Assembly: GCA_016196035.1 (NCBI GenBank)
Contig: JACPYM010000114.1
Span: forward strand, 1-64,000
Source of the DNA: Acidobacteriota bacterium
Lineage (GTDB): Bacteria; Acidobacteriota; Blastocatellia; RBC074
Reading direction: 5' to 3'
Length of the DNA stretch: 64,000 bases
The translations under genes were made by a program, and so were the position numbers. The notes beneath the pieces are model-generated. The model was not told the DNA's origin. It ran no database searches and saw only the letters and a program-made list of their open reading frames with translations. Position 1 is the stretch's first letter. Each line of letters opens with the position of its first letter. Shown here one piece after another: positions 53,747-64,000 of the stretch.

Positions 53747-54763
53747 TTGAGCGCGTTTCAAGCCAAAGCATTTCTGCCCGCGTCCGTGCTGGCGCGCCTC
53801 ACCGACGCGCGCGTCAACGATCCTGAAACCGCCTGGCGCCTGGCGCAAACACGGCCACAACGCGCGCCACTGACGACGGATGGCCGCTTGAACATCCTCG
53901 CCGCCGATCATCCGGCGCGGCGCGTGACGGGCATTGGCAATGATTCGCTAGCGTTGACCAACCGGCACGATTACCTGGCGCGCATCATGCGCGTGTTGCA
54001 GTGCACGCAGGTGGACGGCGTGATGGCGACGATGGACGTTCTGGAAGACCTGCTGGTGCTTGATGATTTTTTGCGTCAGGCAGGCCGGCCCGTCTTGCTC
54101 GACGGCAAATTGCTCATCGCCAGTTTCAACCGTGGCGGCCTGGCGGGCGTAGCTTGGGAAATGGATGACCCGTTGACCGGCGCCAATGCGCAGACTTGTC
54201 TGGATTGGAATCTGGATGGCGCGAAGCTTTTGTTGCGGCTCTGCGATGACGAACCGGCTTCGCTGAATACATTGATGGCGAGCGCGCAGGCGATCAATGA
54301 AACCAATGCGCTGCGCCTGCCGATGTTTTTGGAACCGCTGCCCGTCGTCAAAACTGAAGCGGGTTACAAAGTCGTCAAGACGGCTGAGGCATTGGCAAAA
54401 ATCGTGGGTGTCGCCTCGGCTTTGGGCGACAGTAGCCGCTATCTGTGGTTGAAGCTGCCCTATTGCGACGGCTACGAGGCGGTCGCGCGCGCCACAACCT
54501 TACCGATTCTGTTATTGGGCGGCGAAGCGGTCGGCGCTGCCACGCCGCTGTTGCGTGAGATTGCAGGTGGCTTGGCCGCAGGCGCGAATGTGCGCGGCGC
54601 GTTGGTCGGGCGCAACGTGCTCTATCCGGGCGCAACAGACCCATTGATCGTAGCGACTGCCATCGGTGGCATCATTCATAACAATTGGACGGTTGCAGCG
54701 GCAATCGAGAATGCAAACGCCGAACTAAGCCGCGCAGACAGCGGCAAGCCATTCTTTGATTGA
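53747..54763 (+). CDS. Aldolase-like TIM-barrel protein (Cgl0159 type)
   Basis: A 338-residue (beta/alpha)8 protein with LNILAADHPARRVTGIG (about 40-57), DGVMATMDVLEDLLVL, LDGKLLIASFNRGGLAG and LRLPMFLEPLPV, the pattern of Cgl0159-like proteins next to iol genes. It probably cleaves 2-deoxy-5-keto-gluconate 6-phosphate, the IolJ step, or a related aldol. It starts with TTG at 53747, directly after the IolC stop (zero gap), so the two are tightly coupled and mirror the IolC-DUF2090 fusion of proteobacteria. Confidence 0.8.
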   Translation: MSAFQAKAFLPASVLARLTDARVNDPETAWRLAQTRPQRAPLTTDGRLNILAADHPARRVTGIGNDSLALTNRHDYLARIMRVLQCTQVDGVMATMDVLEDLLVLDDFLRQAGRPVLLDGKLLIASFNRGGLAGVAWEMDDPLTGANAQTCLDWNLDGAKLLLRLCDDEPASLNTLMASAQAINETNALRLPMFLEPLPVVKTEAGYKVVKTAEALAKIVGVASALGDSSRYLWLKLPYCDGYEAVARATTLPILLLGGEAVGAATPLLREIAGGLAAGANVRGALVGRNVLYPGATDPLIVATAIGGIIHNNWTVAAAIENANAELSRADSGKPFFD

Positions 54764-54822
54764 GAGAAACATTCGTGTGAAGCAGTAATTTTGATCGTCG
54801 TTGAAATACAAGGTGTAAAGCC

Positions 54823-55012
54823 ACAAAGCCCCAACGGGGCGAAATTGAATAGCCAGGGGCGTTGCCCCTGGTTGCAGATCAAAATGTTCACCAAGCCCTG
54901 AAAGGGCGAAATGCTTGTGCTTATTGCGCCCTTTCAGGGCTTGAACACTCGCTCACCTGTACCCAGGGCGTTGCCCTGGGCTATTCAATTCCGCCCTTTC
55001 GGGGCTTCACAA
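54823..55012. repeat. GC-rich hairpin cluster, family C copy 4
   Basis: Outer arms aagccccaacggggcg and cgccctttcggggctt; inside caggggcgttgcccctg, gccctgaaagggc, gccctttcagggc and cccagggcgttgccctggg. The arrangement repeats copy 2 and copy 3 with changed stems. It lies between the aldolase-like gene and iolD, and ends about 50 bases before the iolD ATG. Confidence 0.85.
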
Positions 55013-55061
55013 GGTAACTGGCTTTACTCCAATCAATCTGATCCGCTTTTGTGGAGAAAGC

Positions 55062-56921
<1,860 letters not shown>

Positions 56922-56924
<3 letters not shown>

Positions 56925-57100
56925 CTCGGATTTCAGGTCAATATCTGGGGAAAAGCGCACCCCGGGACGGTACCGCGCGCGTGAGCAAGCGGGACTTGGG
57001 ATGTACCGTATTCCGCCAGACTTGACGCGCCGCTTGCTCACGCGCGCGGTAGCGTCCCAACCGCACCGCCGGTACATTACAATTGCAAACGCGGAAATCT
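56922..57100. repeat. Palindromic repeat, family B copy 5
   Basis: Begins in the IolD stop (tagctcgg), core gggacggtaccgcgcgcgtg and its complement, ending with gcggaaatc that pairs with the left gatttc. The spacer between the core arms differs from the other copies. Confidence 0.8.
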
Positions 57101-57280
57101 GGTAGCTATGGCAGTTTCGTCGGTTAATTCTCGTTTTACATAAACATAACGAATCACTGATCTGCCGCTGATACCAGACAGGCAAAATCCTCTTCGGACA
57201 AGGCTGGGATCGAATCCATCAGCGTTCACCACGCGCTGTGGCGGACGTCACTCTCTTCAACTCTCAAGGAGGACTGAGCT

Positions 57281-60200
57281 ATGCACTTCCGACGATTAGG
57301 TTTTACGCTTGCATTCACGCTGTTGCTGGCCTGCCAGGCCGTTGCGCAGCAGGAAACCGCCACCCTCACGGGCGAAGTCAAAGACGCTTCCGGCGCCGTC
57401 GTGCCGGGCGTTTCGCTCACCATCACCAACACCGCCACCGGCGTCGCGCTGAAAAGCGTAACCAATGAGCAGGGCCTCTATACCGTGCCCAGCTTGAAAC
57501 CCGGCCCCTATTCCATCACGGTTGAAAAGCCCGGCTTCAAGAAATTCGTGCGCAGCGGCCTCGTCTTGCAGGTCGCCCAGGTCGCGCGCGTGGATGTCAG
57601 CTTGCAGGTCGGCGATCTGACCAACACGGTCGAAGTCACCGCAGCCGTCGCCTTGCTCGAAACCGAGACCTCTTCGCGCGGCTCGGTGATTGACCAGAAG
57701 AAGATTAATGACCTGCCGCTCAATGGCCGCGATTACAACCAACTGGCGCTGCTCTCGCCGGGCGTCTTGCCGACGACGCCGCGTTTGGCGAGCGTCAATT
57801 TCAAAGGCGCGATGAACGTCAACGGCAACCGCACCTTTAACAACGTCTTCCTGCTCGACGGCGTAGACAACATCTCGTACTCGAATTCGTTTCGCGGCGA
57901 GAACGTGCAACTCGTGCAGCCTTCCATCGAAGCCTTGCAGGAGTTCAAGATTCAGACCAACGCCTACTCCGCCGAATACGGGCGCAGCAGCGGCGCGGTG
58001 ATCAACGCGACGATCAAATCGGGCACGAACGCGATTCACGGCAGCCTTTACGAATTCCTGCGCAATGAGAAACTCGATGCCAACAACTTTTTCTCGAACG
58101 CGCTGGGCCAGGCCAAACCCGTGCGCAAACGCAATCAGTACGGCGCGGCGGTGGGCGGGCCGCTGGTCAAAAACCGCACCTTCTGGTTTGCCGATTACGA
58201 AGGCTTGCGCGAACGCGAAGGCGTGCCCCGCACGCGGTTGGTGCCGACGGCGGCAGAAAAAGCGGGCTTGTTTAGCTCAGCGGTGGTTGATCCCTTCACC
58301 GCCGGACGGCCCGAATTCGGCAAAAATGCTGCGGGGCAATGGGTGATTCCACAAAACCGCTGGGACCCCGTGGCCGCCAAAGTCATTCCGTTGATTCCCG
58401 ATCCCACGAACATCGTTGGCGGTGTGCCGATCTACGCTTCGACACCGATCACACGCACGCGCCAGGATCAATTCGACGTGCGTGTGGATCATCAATTCGC
58501 CACGAACCTGACCTTGTTTGGGCGCTACAGTTTTGTGGATACCAACACCTTCCGCCCCGCGCCGCTGCCGGGCTTGGGCGAAGGCTCATTTAATGATGCG
58601 TTCGGCGCGAACCTGAACCGCTCACAAGGGCTGGCGCTGGGCCTGACGTGGACGGTTTCGCCAGCGCTGGTCGGCGATTTCCGCTTCGGCTGGGCGCGCG
58701 GCAATTACTTCACTATGCCGCCAAACTTTGGCGTGGATGGGCCGGGACAAATTGGTTTGAAGAACGTGCCCAACGATCCCGCCATCGTCGGCGGCATTCC
58801 GAAGATCAACATCCAGGGCTTTGACGCGGTGGGTCGTCACACTTCGACACCGCAATTCCAAACGCCGCGTTCGTGGAATCCGCGCGCCACGTTCAGTTGG
58901 ACGCGCGGCGCGCACCTGTTCAAATTCGGCGGCGAGTTCCTGAAAGTCCAAACCAAGATCAACGATCTGAACGCGACCATCGGGCGCATGAATTTCGAGA
59001 ACCGCTTTACCAACCGCGCGGTGGGCGATCTGCTGTTGGGCCTGCCGTCGCAACTGGCGCTGACCAGCTTCACCGTGATGGATCAGGGCCAGCGGATGCA
59101 GTTCTATTTCTTCCAGGACGATTACAAAGTCACGTCGAAACTGACCTTGAATGTTGGCCTGCGCTACGAATACGCGACGCCGCCGGTCGAGAAAGAGAAC
59201 CGCTTCGCCAACTTCGATCCCGTCACGGGCAAGGATGTCTTCGCCAAGGACGGTGGCATCTTTGAGCGTGCGCTGATTCACCCCGACCGTAACAATGTCG
59301 CGCCGCGCTTCGGCTTCGCTTATTCGCCCACCTCGCGCTGGGTCGTGCGCGGAGCTTACGGCATTTTCTACAACCACACCGTGCGGCAGGGGCGCGAAGG
59401 GTTGCTCGGCTTCAATCCACCTTTCCTGGTGGACAACCTATTGCAAACCAGCGTGACCGGCGCGGCGGCGGTGGTCTCGGCGGCGGTCTTCCGTTTAGTG
59501 GACGGCTATCCAGCGGGCCTGCTCAATCCGGCTTCGCTCGCGCCCACCATCGGACGCCGCGCGCAGGACGCCAATCAACGCACGGCTTACATTCAGCAAT
59601 TCAATTTCGGCATTCAATACGAACTGCTGAAGGATTTGCTGTTCGATGTGGCCTACGTCGGCAACAAAGGGACGAAGCTGAACGGCTTCCGCAACCTGAA
59701 TCAACGCGCGGTGATCACCAACGCCAATGGCTCGCAAGCCGCAGGCAATCGCCCTTATCCGGCCTTCGGCGACATTCAGTGGATGGAGAATCGCGTCGGC
59801 GCGACCTACAACTCGTTGCAGGCGCGCTTGGAAAAACGTTTCTCACACGGGTTGACGGGCTTGGTCAGTTACACCTGGGGCAAGGCGCTGACCGGTTCGC
59901 CCGATCACATCTCGACCAGCGGCGGCGGCGCGGGCTTCGACACCGGCACCTTCCGCGAACCGCAGGACGGCAACAACACACGCGCCGATCGTGGCCTGGC
60001 CGAATTCGATGTCAAGCAGCGTTTCGTGGCGAGTTATGTGTGGGAACTGCCGTTTGGCAAGGGCCGCAAGTTCGGCAATGACTGGCACAAGGCAACTGAC
60101 TTTGTGCTGGGTGGCTGGCAAGTGACCGGCATCCACGCGCTGCAAGGCGGTCTGGGGCTGACGGCCACGTTGGGCGGCGGCAGCGTGTTGAACATCGGCG

Positions 60201-60565
60201 GCGAACGGCGCGCGCGCCCCAATCTGGTCGGCAACCCGGAACTTTCCGATTCACAACGCACACTCAATCGCTGGTTCAACGTTGACGCCTTCCAGCCCGC
60301 GTTCACGCCTTCGCCGCAAGCCTTTGGCACCGCCGGCGTCGGCGTCATGCGTGGCCCTGGCCTCGTGAATTTCGATTACACGCTGGCCAAGGACTTCCAC
60401 CTGACGGAACGGAAGCGCTTCCAATTTCGGACTGAACTGTTCAATGCGTTCAATCACGCCAATTTCGGCCCGCCGAATATCGCGCGTGAAAGCACGGGCT
60501 TCGGCCAGATTCTGTCCGCTGCCAATGCGCGCATTATTCAGTTTGCGTTGAAGTTCTATTTCTAA
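57281..60565 (+). CDS. TonB-dependent receptor with carboxypeptidase-regulatory domain
   Basis: A 1,094-residue outer-membrane receptor. Signal peptide (FTLLLACQAVAQQ), carboxypeptidase-regulatory domain at 25-110 (TLTGEVKDASGAVVPGVSLT, LKPGPYSITVEKPGF), plug with INDLPLNGRDYNQLALLSPG and QTNAYSAEYGRSSGAVINAT, and a barrel ending in IIQFALKFYF. The plug has the classic LNGR box typical of these Acidobacteriota receptors. AGGAGGA lies 8 bases before the ATG, a strong start. Its position between iolD and sugar-isomerase genes suggests uptake of a sugar-containing ligand, but this is inference. Confidence 0.92.
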   Translation: MHFRRLGFTLAFTLLLACQAVAQQETATLTGEVKDASGAVVPGVSLTITNTATGVALKSVTNEQGLYTVPSLKPGPYSITVEKPGFKKFVRSGLVLQVAQVARVDVSLQVGDLTNTVEVTAAVALLETETSSRGSVIDQKKINDLPLNGRDYNQLALLSPGVLPTTPRLASVNFKGAMNVNGNRTFNNVFLLDGVDNISYSNSFRGENVQLVQPSIEALQEFKIQTNAYSAEYGRSSGAVINATIKSGTNAIHGSLYEFLRNEKLDANNFFSNALGQAKPVRKRNQYGAAVGGPLVKNRTFWFADYEGLREREGVPRTRLVPTAAEKAGLFSSAVVDPFTAGRPEFGKNAAGQWVIPQNRWDPVAAKVIPLIPDPTNIVGGVPIYASTPITRTRQDQFDVRVDHQFATNLTLFGRYSFVDTNTFRPAPLPGLGEGSFNDAFGANLNRSQGLALGLTWTVSPALVGDFRFGWARGNYFTMPPNFGVDGPGQIGLKNVPNDPAIVGGIPKINIQGFDAVGRHTSTPQFQTPRSWNPRATFSWTRGAHLFKFGGEFLKVQTKINDLNATIGRMNFENRFTNRAVGDLLLGLPSQLALTSFTVMDQGQRMQFYFFQDDYKVTSKLTLNVGLRYEYATPPVEKENRFANFDPVTGKDVFAKDGGIFERALIHPDRNNVAPRFGFAYSPTSRWVVRGAYGIFYNHTVRQGREGLLGFNPPFLVDNLLQTSVTGAAAVVSAAVFRLVDGYPAGLLNPASLAPTIGRRAQDANQRTAYIQQFNFGIQYELLKDLLFDVAYVGNKGTKLNGFRNLNQRAVITNANGSQAAGNRPYPAFGDIQWMENRVGATYNSLQARLEKRFSHGLTGLVSYTWGKALTGSPDHISTSGGGAGFDTGTFREPQDGNNTRADRGLAEFDVKQRFVASYVWELPFGKGRKFGNDWHKATDFVLGGWQVTGIHALQGGLGLTATLGGGSVLNIGGERRARPNLVGNPELSDSQRTLNRWFNVDAFQPAFTPSPQAFGTAGVGVMRGPGLVNFDYTLAKDFHLTERKRFQFRTELFNAFNHANFGPPNIARESTGFGQILSAANARIIQFALKFYF

Positions 60566-60573
60566 GCGGTAAA

Positions 60574-60674
60574 GAGATTACGGAACAAACGGAAATAACA
60601 GAACAAACGGAAGACCTTCATTGCTGTTCAAGTTTTCAGTCTGTTCCGTTATTTCCGTCTGTTCCGTAATCTCG
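60574..60674. repeat. Palindromic repeat, family A copy 4
   Basis: Left arm gagattacggaacaaacgg and further ggaaataac units, right arm complementary, ending in cgtaatctc. It starts 8 bases after the TonB-receptor stop and ends about 27 bases before the next ATG. Confidence 0.85.
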
Positions 60675-60701
60675 TCTTAACCAGCATCGTTATATCAACC
60701 A

Positions 60702-61484
60702 ATGACACGTCTACTCTTTTCGTTTTTCTTGCTGTTGGTAGCCTGTAGCAACGGTTACGCCCAACCGCGAAATCCAAATCTAAAATCAATCATCCAGGCC
60801 AATGCGCTCGACGACTTCAACCTACCGCCCAAATCCGTCTTTGATCGCACGATGCCGCGCTATCCGAACGTCTGGTTTTATGTGGATGCCCGGCTCGCGC
60901 CGAACTACAGCGCAGCGGTCAAGCTGGTGACCAGCAATTTACGCACAGCGCTGCGGTTGCCGGAATACTTCGGGCCGTTTTCCAATCCTGAAGGCTGCGA
61001 TTTCGAGGCGCGGCTGGAACACCTGCAACCGTGGGAAGTGCGCGAACAGCGCGCGCTGCAACATTCGCATTGCTTCCACCTGCGCTATTACTACTCAGCG
61101 CTGGCGCAACAGCAGCAGGAGCAAATCAAGCTGCAAGGCCGCGCGTATTATCGCCTCGCCGCCAGCGTGCATTACGAAGTCGAGCACACCAATCCCAATC
61201 ACGCCGATGTCGAAAGCTGCCCGATTTGCGGGCGCACGGGCGAATACCAAGACCTTAAAGGCAATCTGGTCGAATTGGTGCATGACCCATTGGGCCTGGA
61301 GTTGCTCTTGACCGGCAAGATTCGCGGTGAGACTGTGCGCTTTGAAGACTGGGAACAGCGCGAAGTCGGCAGCGTCGCTGCGCTCAAAAACAAATTCACT
61401 GTGCAACAATTCAACTATCCGGCCAGGTCGGGCGACCGCAATACGCTACGCATCGGCATGGTCGTGCTGGGGCCGAAACGCTAA
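60702..61484 (+). CDS. Exported protein with CPxC motif, unknown
   Basis: A 260-residue protein, unrecognised. The N-terminus looks like a signal peptide (LLFSFFLLLVACSNGYAQ); VAC could also be a lipobox. A single CPIC motif in VESCPICGRTGEY (about residue 170) may bind a metal or be redox-active. The rest is alpha/beta with no known catalytic pattern. Downstream of the receptor and upstream of the isomerase-like gene (6 bases), it is probably in the same unit. Confidence 0.65.
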   Translation: MTRLLFSFFLLLVACSNGYAQPRNPNLKSIIQANALDDFNLPPKSVFDRTMPRYPNVWFYVDARLAPNYSAAVKLVTSNLRTALRLPEYFGPFSNPEGCDFEARLEHLQPWEVREQRALQHSHCFHLRYYYSALAQQQQEQIKLQGRAYYRLAASVHYEVEHTNPNHADVESCPICGRTGEYQDLKGNLVELVHDPLGLELLLTGKIRGETVRFEDWEQREVGSVAALKNKFTVQQFNYPARSGDRNTLRIGMVVLGPKR

Positions 61485-61490
61485 CGACCT

Positions 61491-62276
61491 ATGCAACTTT
61501 CACTTTGTCTGGAAATGCTGTTCACCGAGCAACCGTTCACCGAACGCATGAAAACGGCGGCGCGCTTGGGGTATCGCGCGGTCGAATTCTGGGACTGGCG
61601 CGACAAAGACCTGCCCGCCCTCGAAGACATGGCCTTGCGCCGCTGCCTAACCATCGCGGCCATCAGCGGCAATCGCCGCCACTCGCTGATTGATCCGTCC
61701 GAACGCGCGGGCCTAATCGAAGAGATGATGCAGGTCTTCGGCGTCGCGCGCCGCCTGCATTGTCCCAACGTCATGCTGCTCAGCGATGTGCTCGAAAGCG
61801 ATGGCAGCGCCGCGCCCATCCCGCCGTTATCTGCCGAGGAAAAGACCAACAGCATTGTGGATGGTTTGCGCGAATTGGCGGGCTGGGCCGCTGACGCGGG
61901 CGTGACGCTGTTGCTCGAACCGCTCAACACCAGGCTCGATCATCGCGGCTGTTTTCTCGACAATTCGGCGCTGGGTTTTCAAATTGTGCAGCAAGTCAAT
62001 CAACCCAACGTGCGGCTGCTTTACGACATTTACCACATGAGCATGATGGGCGAAAACGCGCTCGCCACCATCGAAGCCAACCTGCCGTGGATCGGCTATC
62101 TGCACGTCGCCGACATGCCCGGACGACACGAACCCGGCAGCGGCACGATTGATTACCGCGCGCTTGCGGCGCTGCTCAAGCGGGTTAATTACGACGGTTT
62201 CATCGGCATGGAATTTTCGGCACAAGCCAGCGATGAACAGGCCGCGCGCGCGCCGCAATTAGTCTTTGGCGTTTAA
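61491..62276 (+). CDS. Hydroxypyruvate isomerase-like TIM-barrel protein
   Basis: A 261-residue protein of the AP-endonuclease-2/sugar isomerase fold. Match to hydroxypyruvate isomerase: LSLCLEMLFTEQPFTERM at the start, GYRAVEFWDWRDKD, LLLEPLNTRLDHRGCFLDN with metal-binding Glu (about 142), LLYDIYHMSMMGENALATI and YDGFIGMEFSA. It may isomerise hydroxypyruvate to tartronate semialdehyde or act on another keto-sugar. It starts 6 bases after the exported protein gene. Confidence 0.85.
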   Translation: MQLSLCLEMLFTEQPFTERMKTAARLGYRAVEFWDWRDKDLPALEDMALRRCLTIAAISGNRRHSLIDPSERAGLIEEMMQVFGVARRLHCPNVMLLSDVLESDGSAAPIPPLSAEEKTNSIVDGLRELAGWAADAGVTLLLEPLNTRLDHRGCFLDNSALGFQIVQQVNQPNVRLLYDIYHMSMMGENALATIEANLPWIGYLHVADMPGRHEPGSGTIDYRALAALLKRVNYDGFIGMEFSAQASDEQAARAPQLVFGV

Positions 62277-62282
62277 GAAGAC

Positions 62283-62368
62283 TGCCACAGAGCCACAGAG
62301 CCACAGAGAGAATAGCTTGCCCGCCGCACACTTTCTCTTCCTCTCTGTGCCTCCGTGCCTCTGTGGCA
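62283..62368. repeat. Palindromic repeat, family F
   Basis: Arms tgccacagagccacagagcc (onward) and the complement ctctgtgcctccgtgcctct (onward), about 28 bases each with two mismatches, around a ~30-base loop. It fills the gap between the isomerase-like gene and the zinc dehydrogenase gene. The design resembles family E (tandem short units, then their complement). Confidence 0.85.
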
Positions 62369-62391
62369 ACACCCTGTATCGGAGGAATTGA

Positions 62392-63408
62392 ATGGCATCC
62401 ACAATGCAAGCCATCGTCTTTCACGGCGACGGCAAATGGGGTTTGGAATCGGCCCCGCAACCGCAACTGGCCGCCCACGACGACGTATTGCTGCGCGTAG
62501 ACCGCGCCGGAATCTGCGGCACCGATTTGCACATCCTTTCGACACCGCCAGGTCATCCGGCCACGCCCGGCAGCATCCTGGGCCACGAATACGTCGCCAC
62601 CGTCGTGGACGCGGGTGACGGCGTGACGCATCTGCAACGCGGCGACCACGTGGTGATTGACCCGAACATCACCTGCGGCCTCTGCCAATACTGCCGCGCC
62701 GGGATGACCAACGTGTGCGAACGCATGACCACGCTCGGCATCTTTCGCCACGGCGGTCTGGCCGAATACAACGTCGCGCCCGCCAAAGCCCTGCACCGCA
62801 TCAGCAATGACGTGCCGGTCGAACGCGCCGCGCTGGCCGAACCGCTGGCCTGCGTCTGGCACGCCTTTGAGAAAGCGCAACTCACGCCCGGCGAGAGCGT
62901 AGCCATTCTGGGCGCGGGGCCGATTGGCTTGCTGTTTCAATTGCTGTTCAAAGCAGCGGGCGCGGGCAAAGTCTTCCTCGTCGAACCCGCTGATTACCGC
63001 CGCCAAACCGCCGAAGAGTTGGGCGCGGACGGCGCGTTCACACCCGCAGACAGCGTCGAAGCGATCAAAGCCGCGACCGGATTGGGCGCGGACATCGTCG
63101 TGGATGCGGTTGGTTCGCTCTTGCCCGAAGCCTTGCAGTTGGTGCGCTTCGGCGGGCGCGTAATTTTGTTCGGCATGAATCTGCACGCCGAACGCACGCT
63201 GAACCAATATCACCCGACGCGCTACGAAATCACGATCATCGGCTCGTTCATCCAGCGCACCGCGTTCCCCAAAGTCGTGCGCGCGCTCGAATCCAACATC
63301 GTGCCGGTCGAAAAACTCATCACCCACCGCATCGGTTTGGGTGAACTCGGCGCGGGCCTGGAAGCCTTGCGCAATGGCCGCGCAATCAAAGTGCTGGTGC
63401 AACCTTAA
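62392..63408 (+). CDS. Zinc-dependent medium-chain dehydrogenase
   Basis: A 338-residue MDR-family alcohol/polyol dehydrogenase. Catalytic zinc residues are in GICGTD (Cys about 42) and LGHEYVA (His about 66, Glu about 67); the structural zinc site is CGLCQYCRAGMTNVC (Cys95 to Cys109). The NAD domain has VAILGAGPIGLLFQLLF near 172. The substrate is unknown; sugar or polyol is likely from context. GGAGG lies 7 bases before the ATG at 62392. The IolE-like gene follows after 12 bases. Confidence 0.9.
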   Translation: MASTMQAIVFHGDGKWGLESAPQPQLAAHDDVLLRVDRAGICGTDLHILSTPPGHPATPGSILGHEYVATVVDAGDGVTHLQRGDHVVIDPNITCGLCQYCRAGMTNVCERMTTLGIFRHGGLAEYNVAPAKALHRISNDVPVERAALAEPLACVWHAFEKAQLTPGESVAILGAGPIGLLFQLLFKAAGAGKVFLVEPADYRRQTAEELGADGAFTPADSVEAIKAATGLGADIVVDAVGSLLPEALQLVRFGGRVILFGMNLHAERTLNQYHPTRYEITIIGSFIQRTAFPKVVRALESNIVPVEKLITHRIGLGELGAGLEALRNGRAIKVLVQP

Positions 63409-63420
63409 CCGGAGATCAAC

Positions 63421-64000
63421 ATGGCAATCCGTATCGGCAACGCCCCCGTGAGTTGGGGCATTATGGAAATCGAAGGCTGGGGCGGCCAGCAAGCTTATGG
63501 CGCGATGCTCGATGAACTGGTCAAGGCCGGTTACACAGGCACAGAGCTTGGCCCGTATGGGTATTTCCCGACCGAGCCTGCAGCGTTGCGGCACGAAATG
63601 GCAACGCGCAATTTGAACTTGGTGACGGCCTTCGTGCCGATTCCCTTGGCTGATCTCTCGGCGCACGAAGCCGGATTCGAGGAAGCGCTCAAAACCGCCA
63701 AGCTGCTGGCCGCCGCAGGTGCACGTTCAATGCTGCTGGCCGATGCGATGAGCAAAGAACGCATGTCCATCGCGGGCCGAGCCGACGCCGTGCGCGACGG
63801 CCTGACCGATGCGCAATGGGAACACGCCGCCGCCATCGTCATGCGCGTCGCCCAGGCTTGCCGCGAACTTGGCTTGGCCGTTTCGTTTCATCACCACGCG
63901 GGCACGTATATCGAAACGCCGGCTGAAATCGCGCGCTTGTTGGAAAGTACGGACGCTGCGTTACTCGGTCTTTGTCTCGACACCGGCCATTATTTTTATG
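63421..64000 (+). CDS. Inosose dehydratase-like protein (IolE), partial
   Basis: The first 193 codons of a gene that runs off the window. It opens with AIRIGNAPVSWGIMEIEGW and has GTELGPYGYFPTEP, both typical of IolE and related TIM-barrel sugar isomerases; later VSFHHHAGTYIETPAEI and LCLDTGHYFY carry metal-binding residues. IolE dehydrates 2-keto-myo-inositol. A GGAG site lies 8 bases before the ATG. Together with IolB, IolC and IolD it indicates inositol degradation. Only IolG and the methylmalonate-semialdehyde step are not seen here. Confidence 0.85.
   Translation, partial: MAIRIGNAPVSWGIMEIEGWGGQQAYGAMLDELVKAGYTGTELGPYGYFPTEPAALRHEMATRNLNLVTAFVPIPLADLSAHEAGFEEALKTAKLLAAAGARSMLLADAMSKERMSIAGRADAVRDGLTDAQWEHAAAIVMRVAQACRELGLAVSFHHHAGTYIETPAEIARLLESTDAALLGLCLDTGHYFY

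Overview
The window looks like a chromosomal segment of an Acidobacteriota bacterium, probably a soil lineage near Blastocatellia or Solibacter. This is inferred from several features seen together: two ~1,090-residue TonB-dependent receptors with an N-terminal carboxypeptidase-regulatory domain and a stub of a third, a DUF1501 plus PSCyt1/DUF1549/DUF1553 pair, exported sulfatases, a quinoprotein dehydrogenase fused to cytochrome c, a GC-rich host background, and very many dispersed palindromic repeats. No rRNA, tRNA, CRISPR array or intact insertion sequence was seen.

Layout. 1-4800: a nested palindrome, an exported amidohydrolase, a cytochrome c/PQQ quinoprotein, a small lysine-rich protein and an RRM RNA-binding protein. 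5047-8998: a decayed Fic gene followed by an AT-rich island with a C5 cytosine methyltransferase, a DUF262 protein, a HEPN protein and a Vsr endonuclease; this is the best candidate for an under-described defence system. 9027-17060: a polytopic membrane protein, a receptor remnant, two sulfatases, a His-Asn type nuclease and a secreted parallel beta-helix protein. 17096-22048: the DUF1501/DUF1553 pair. 22199-25262: repeats, an Uma2 remnant, a small conserved gene and a homocysteine methyltransferase/methylenetetrahydrofolate reductase behind a SAM-II-like riboswitch, a terminator-like hairpin and a sigma70-like promoter. 25542-33696: a TonB receptor, a secreted protein and a 1,041-residue TIR-STAND-TPR protein. 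33910-36011: phosphofructokinase and a Crp/Fnr regulator.

36700-50012 is a fatty-acid beta-oxidation locus: a TetR/FadR-like regulator with a near-perfect FadR-type operator, acyl-CoA ligase, a flavodoxin-reductase-like protein, 3-hydroxyacyl-CoA dehydrogenase/enoyl-CoA hydratase, thiolase and acyl-CoA dehydrogenase, then an amidohydrolase and a metallo-beta-lactamase-fold hydrolase. The order matches fadN-fadA-fadE of Bacillus, but an Rpn-type nuclease, a DUF4160/DUF2442 pair and small ORFs are interspersed. 50155-64000 is a myo-inositol/sugar-acid catabolic locus: IolB, a DUF885 lipoprotein, IolC, an aldolase-like protein, IolD, a second TonB receptor, a secreted protein, a hydroxypyruvate-isomerase-like protein, a zinc dehydrogenase and an IolE-like protein cut by the window edge.

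At least eight families of palindromic elements occur between genes, often starting at stop codons. Two elements lie inside coding regions (the TIR-STAND and DUF1553 genes) while keeping the frame open. All calls come from reading the sequence; no database search was run.
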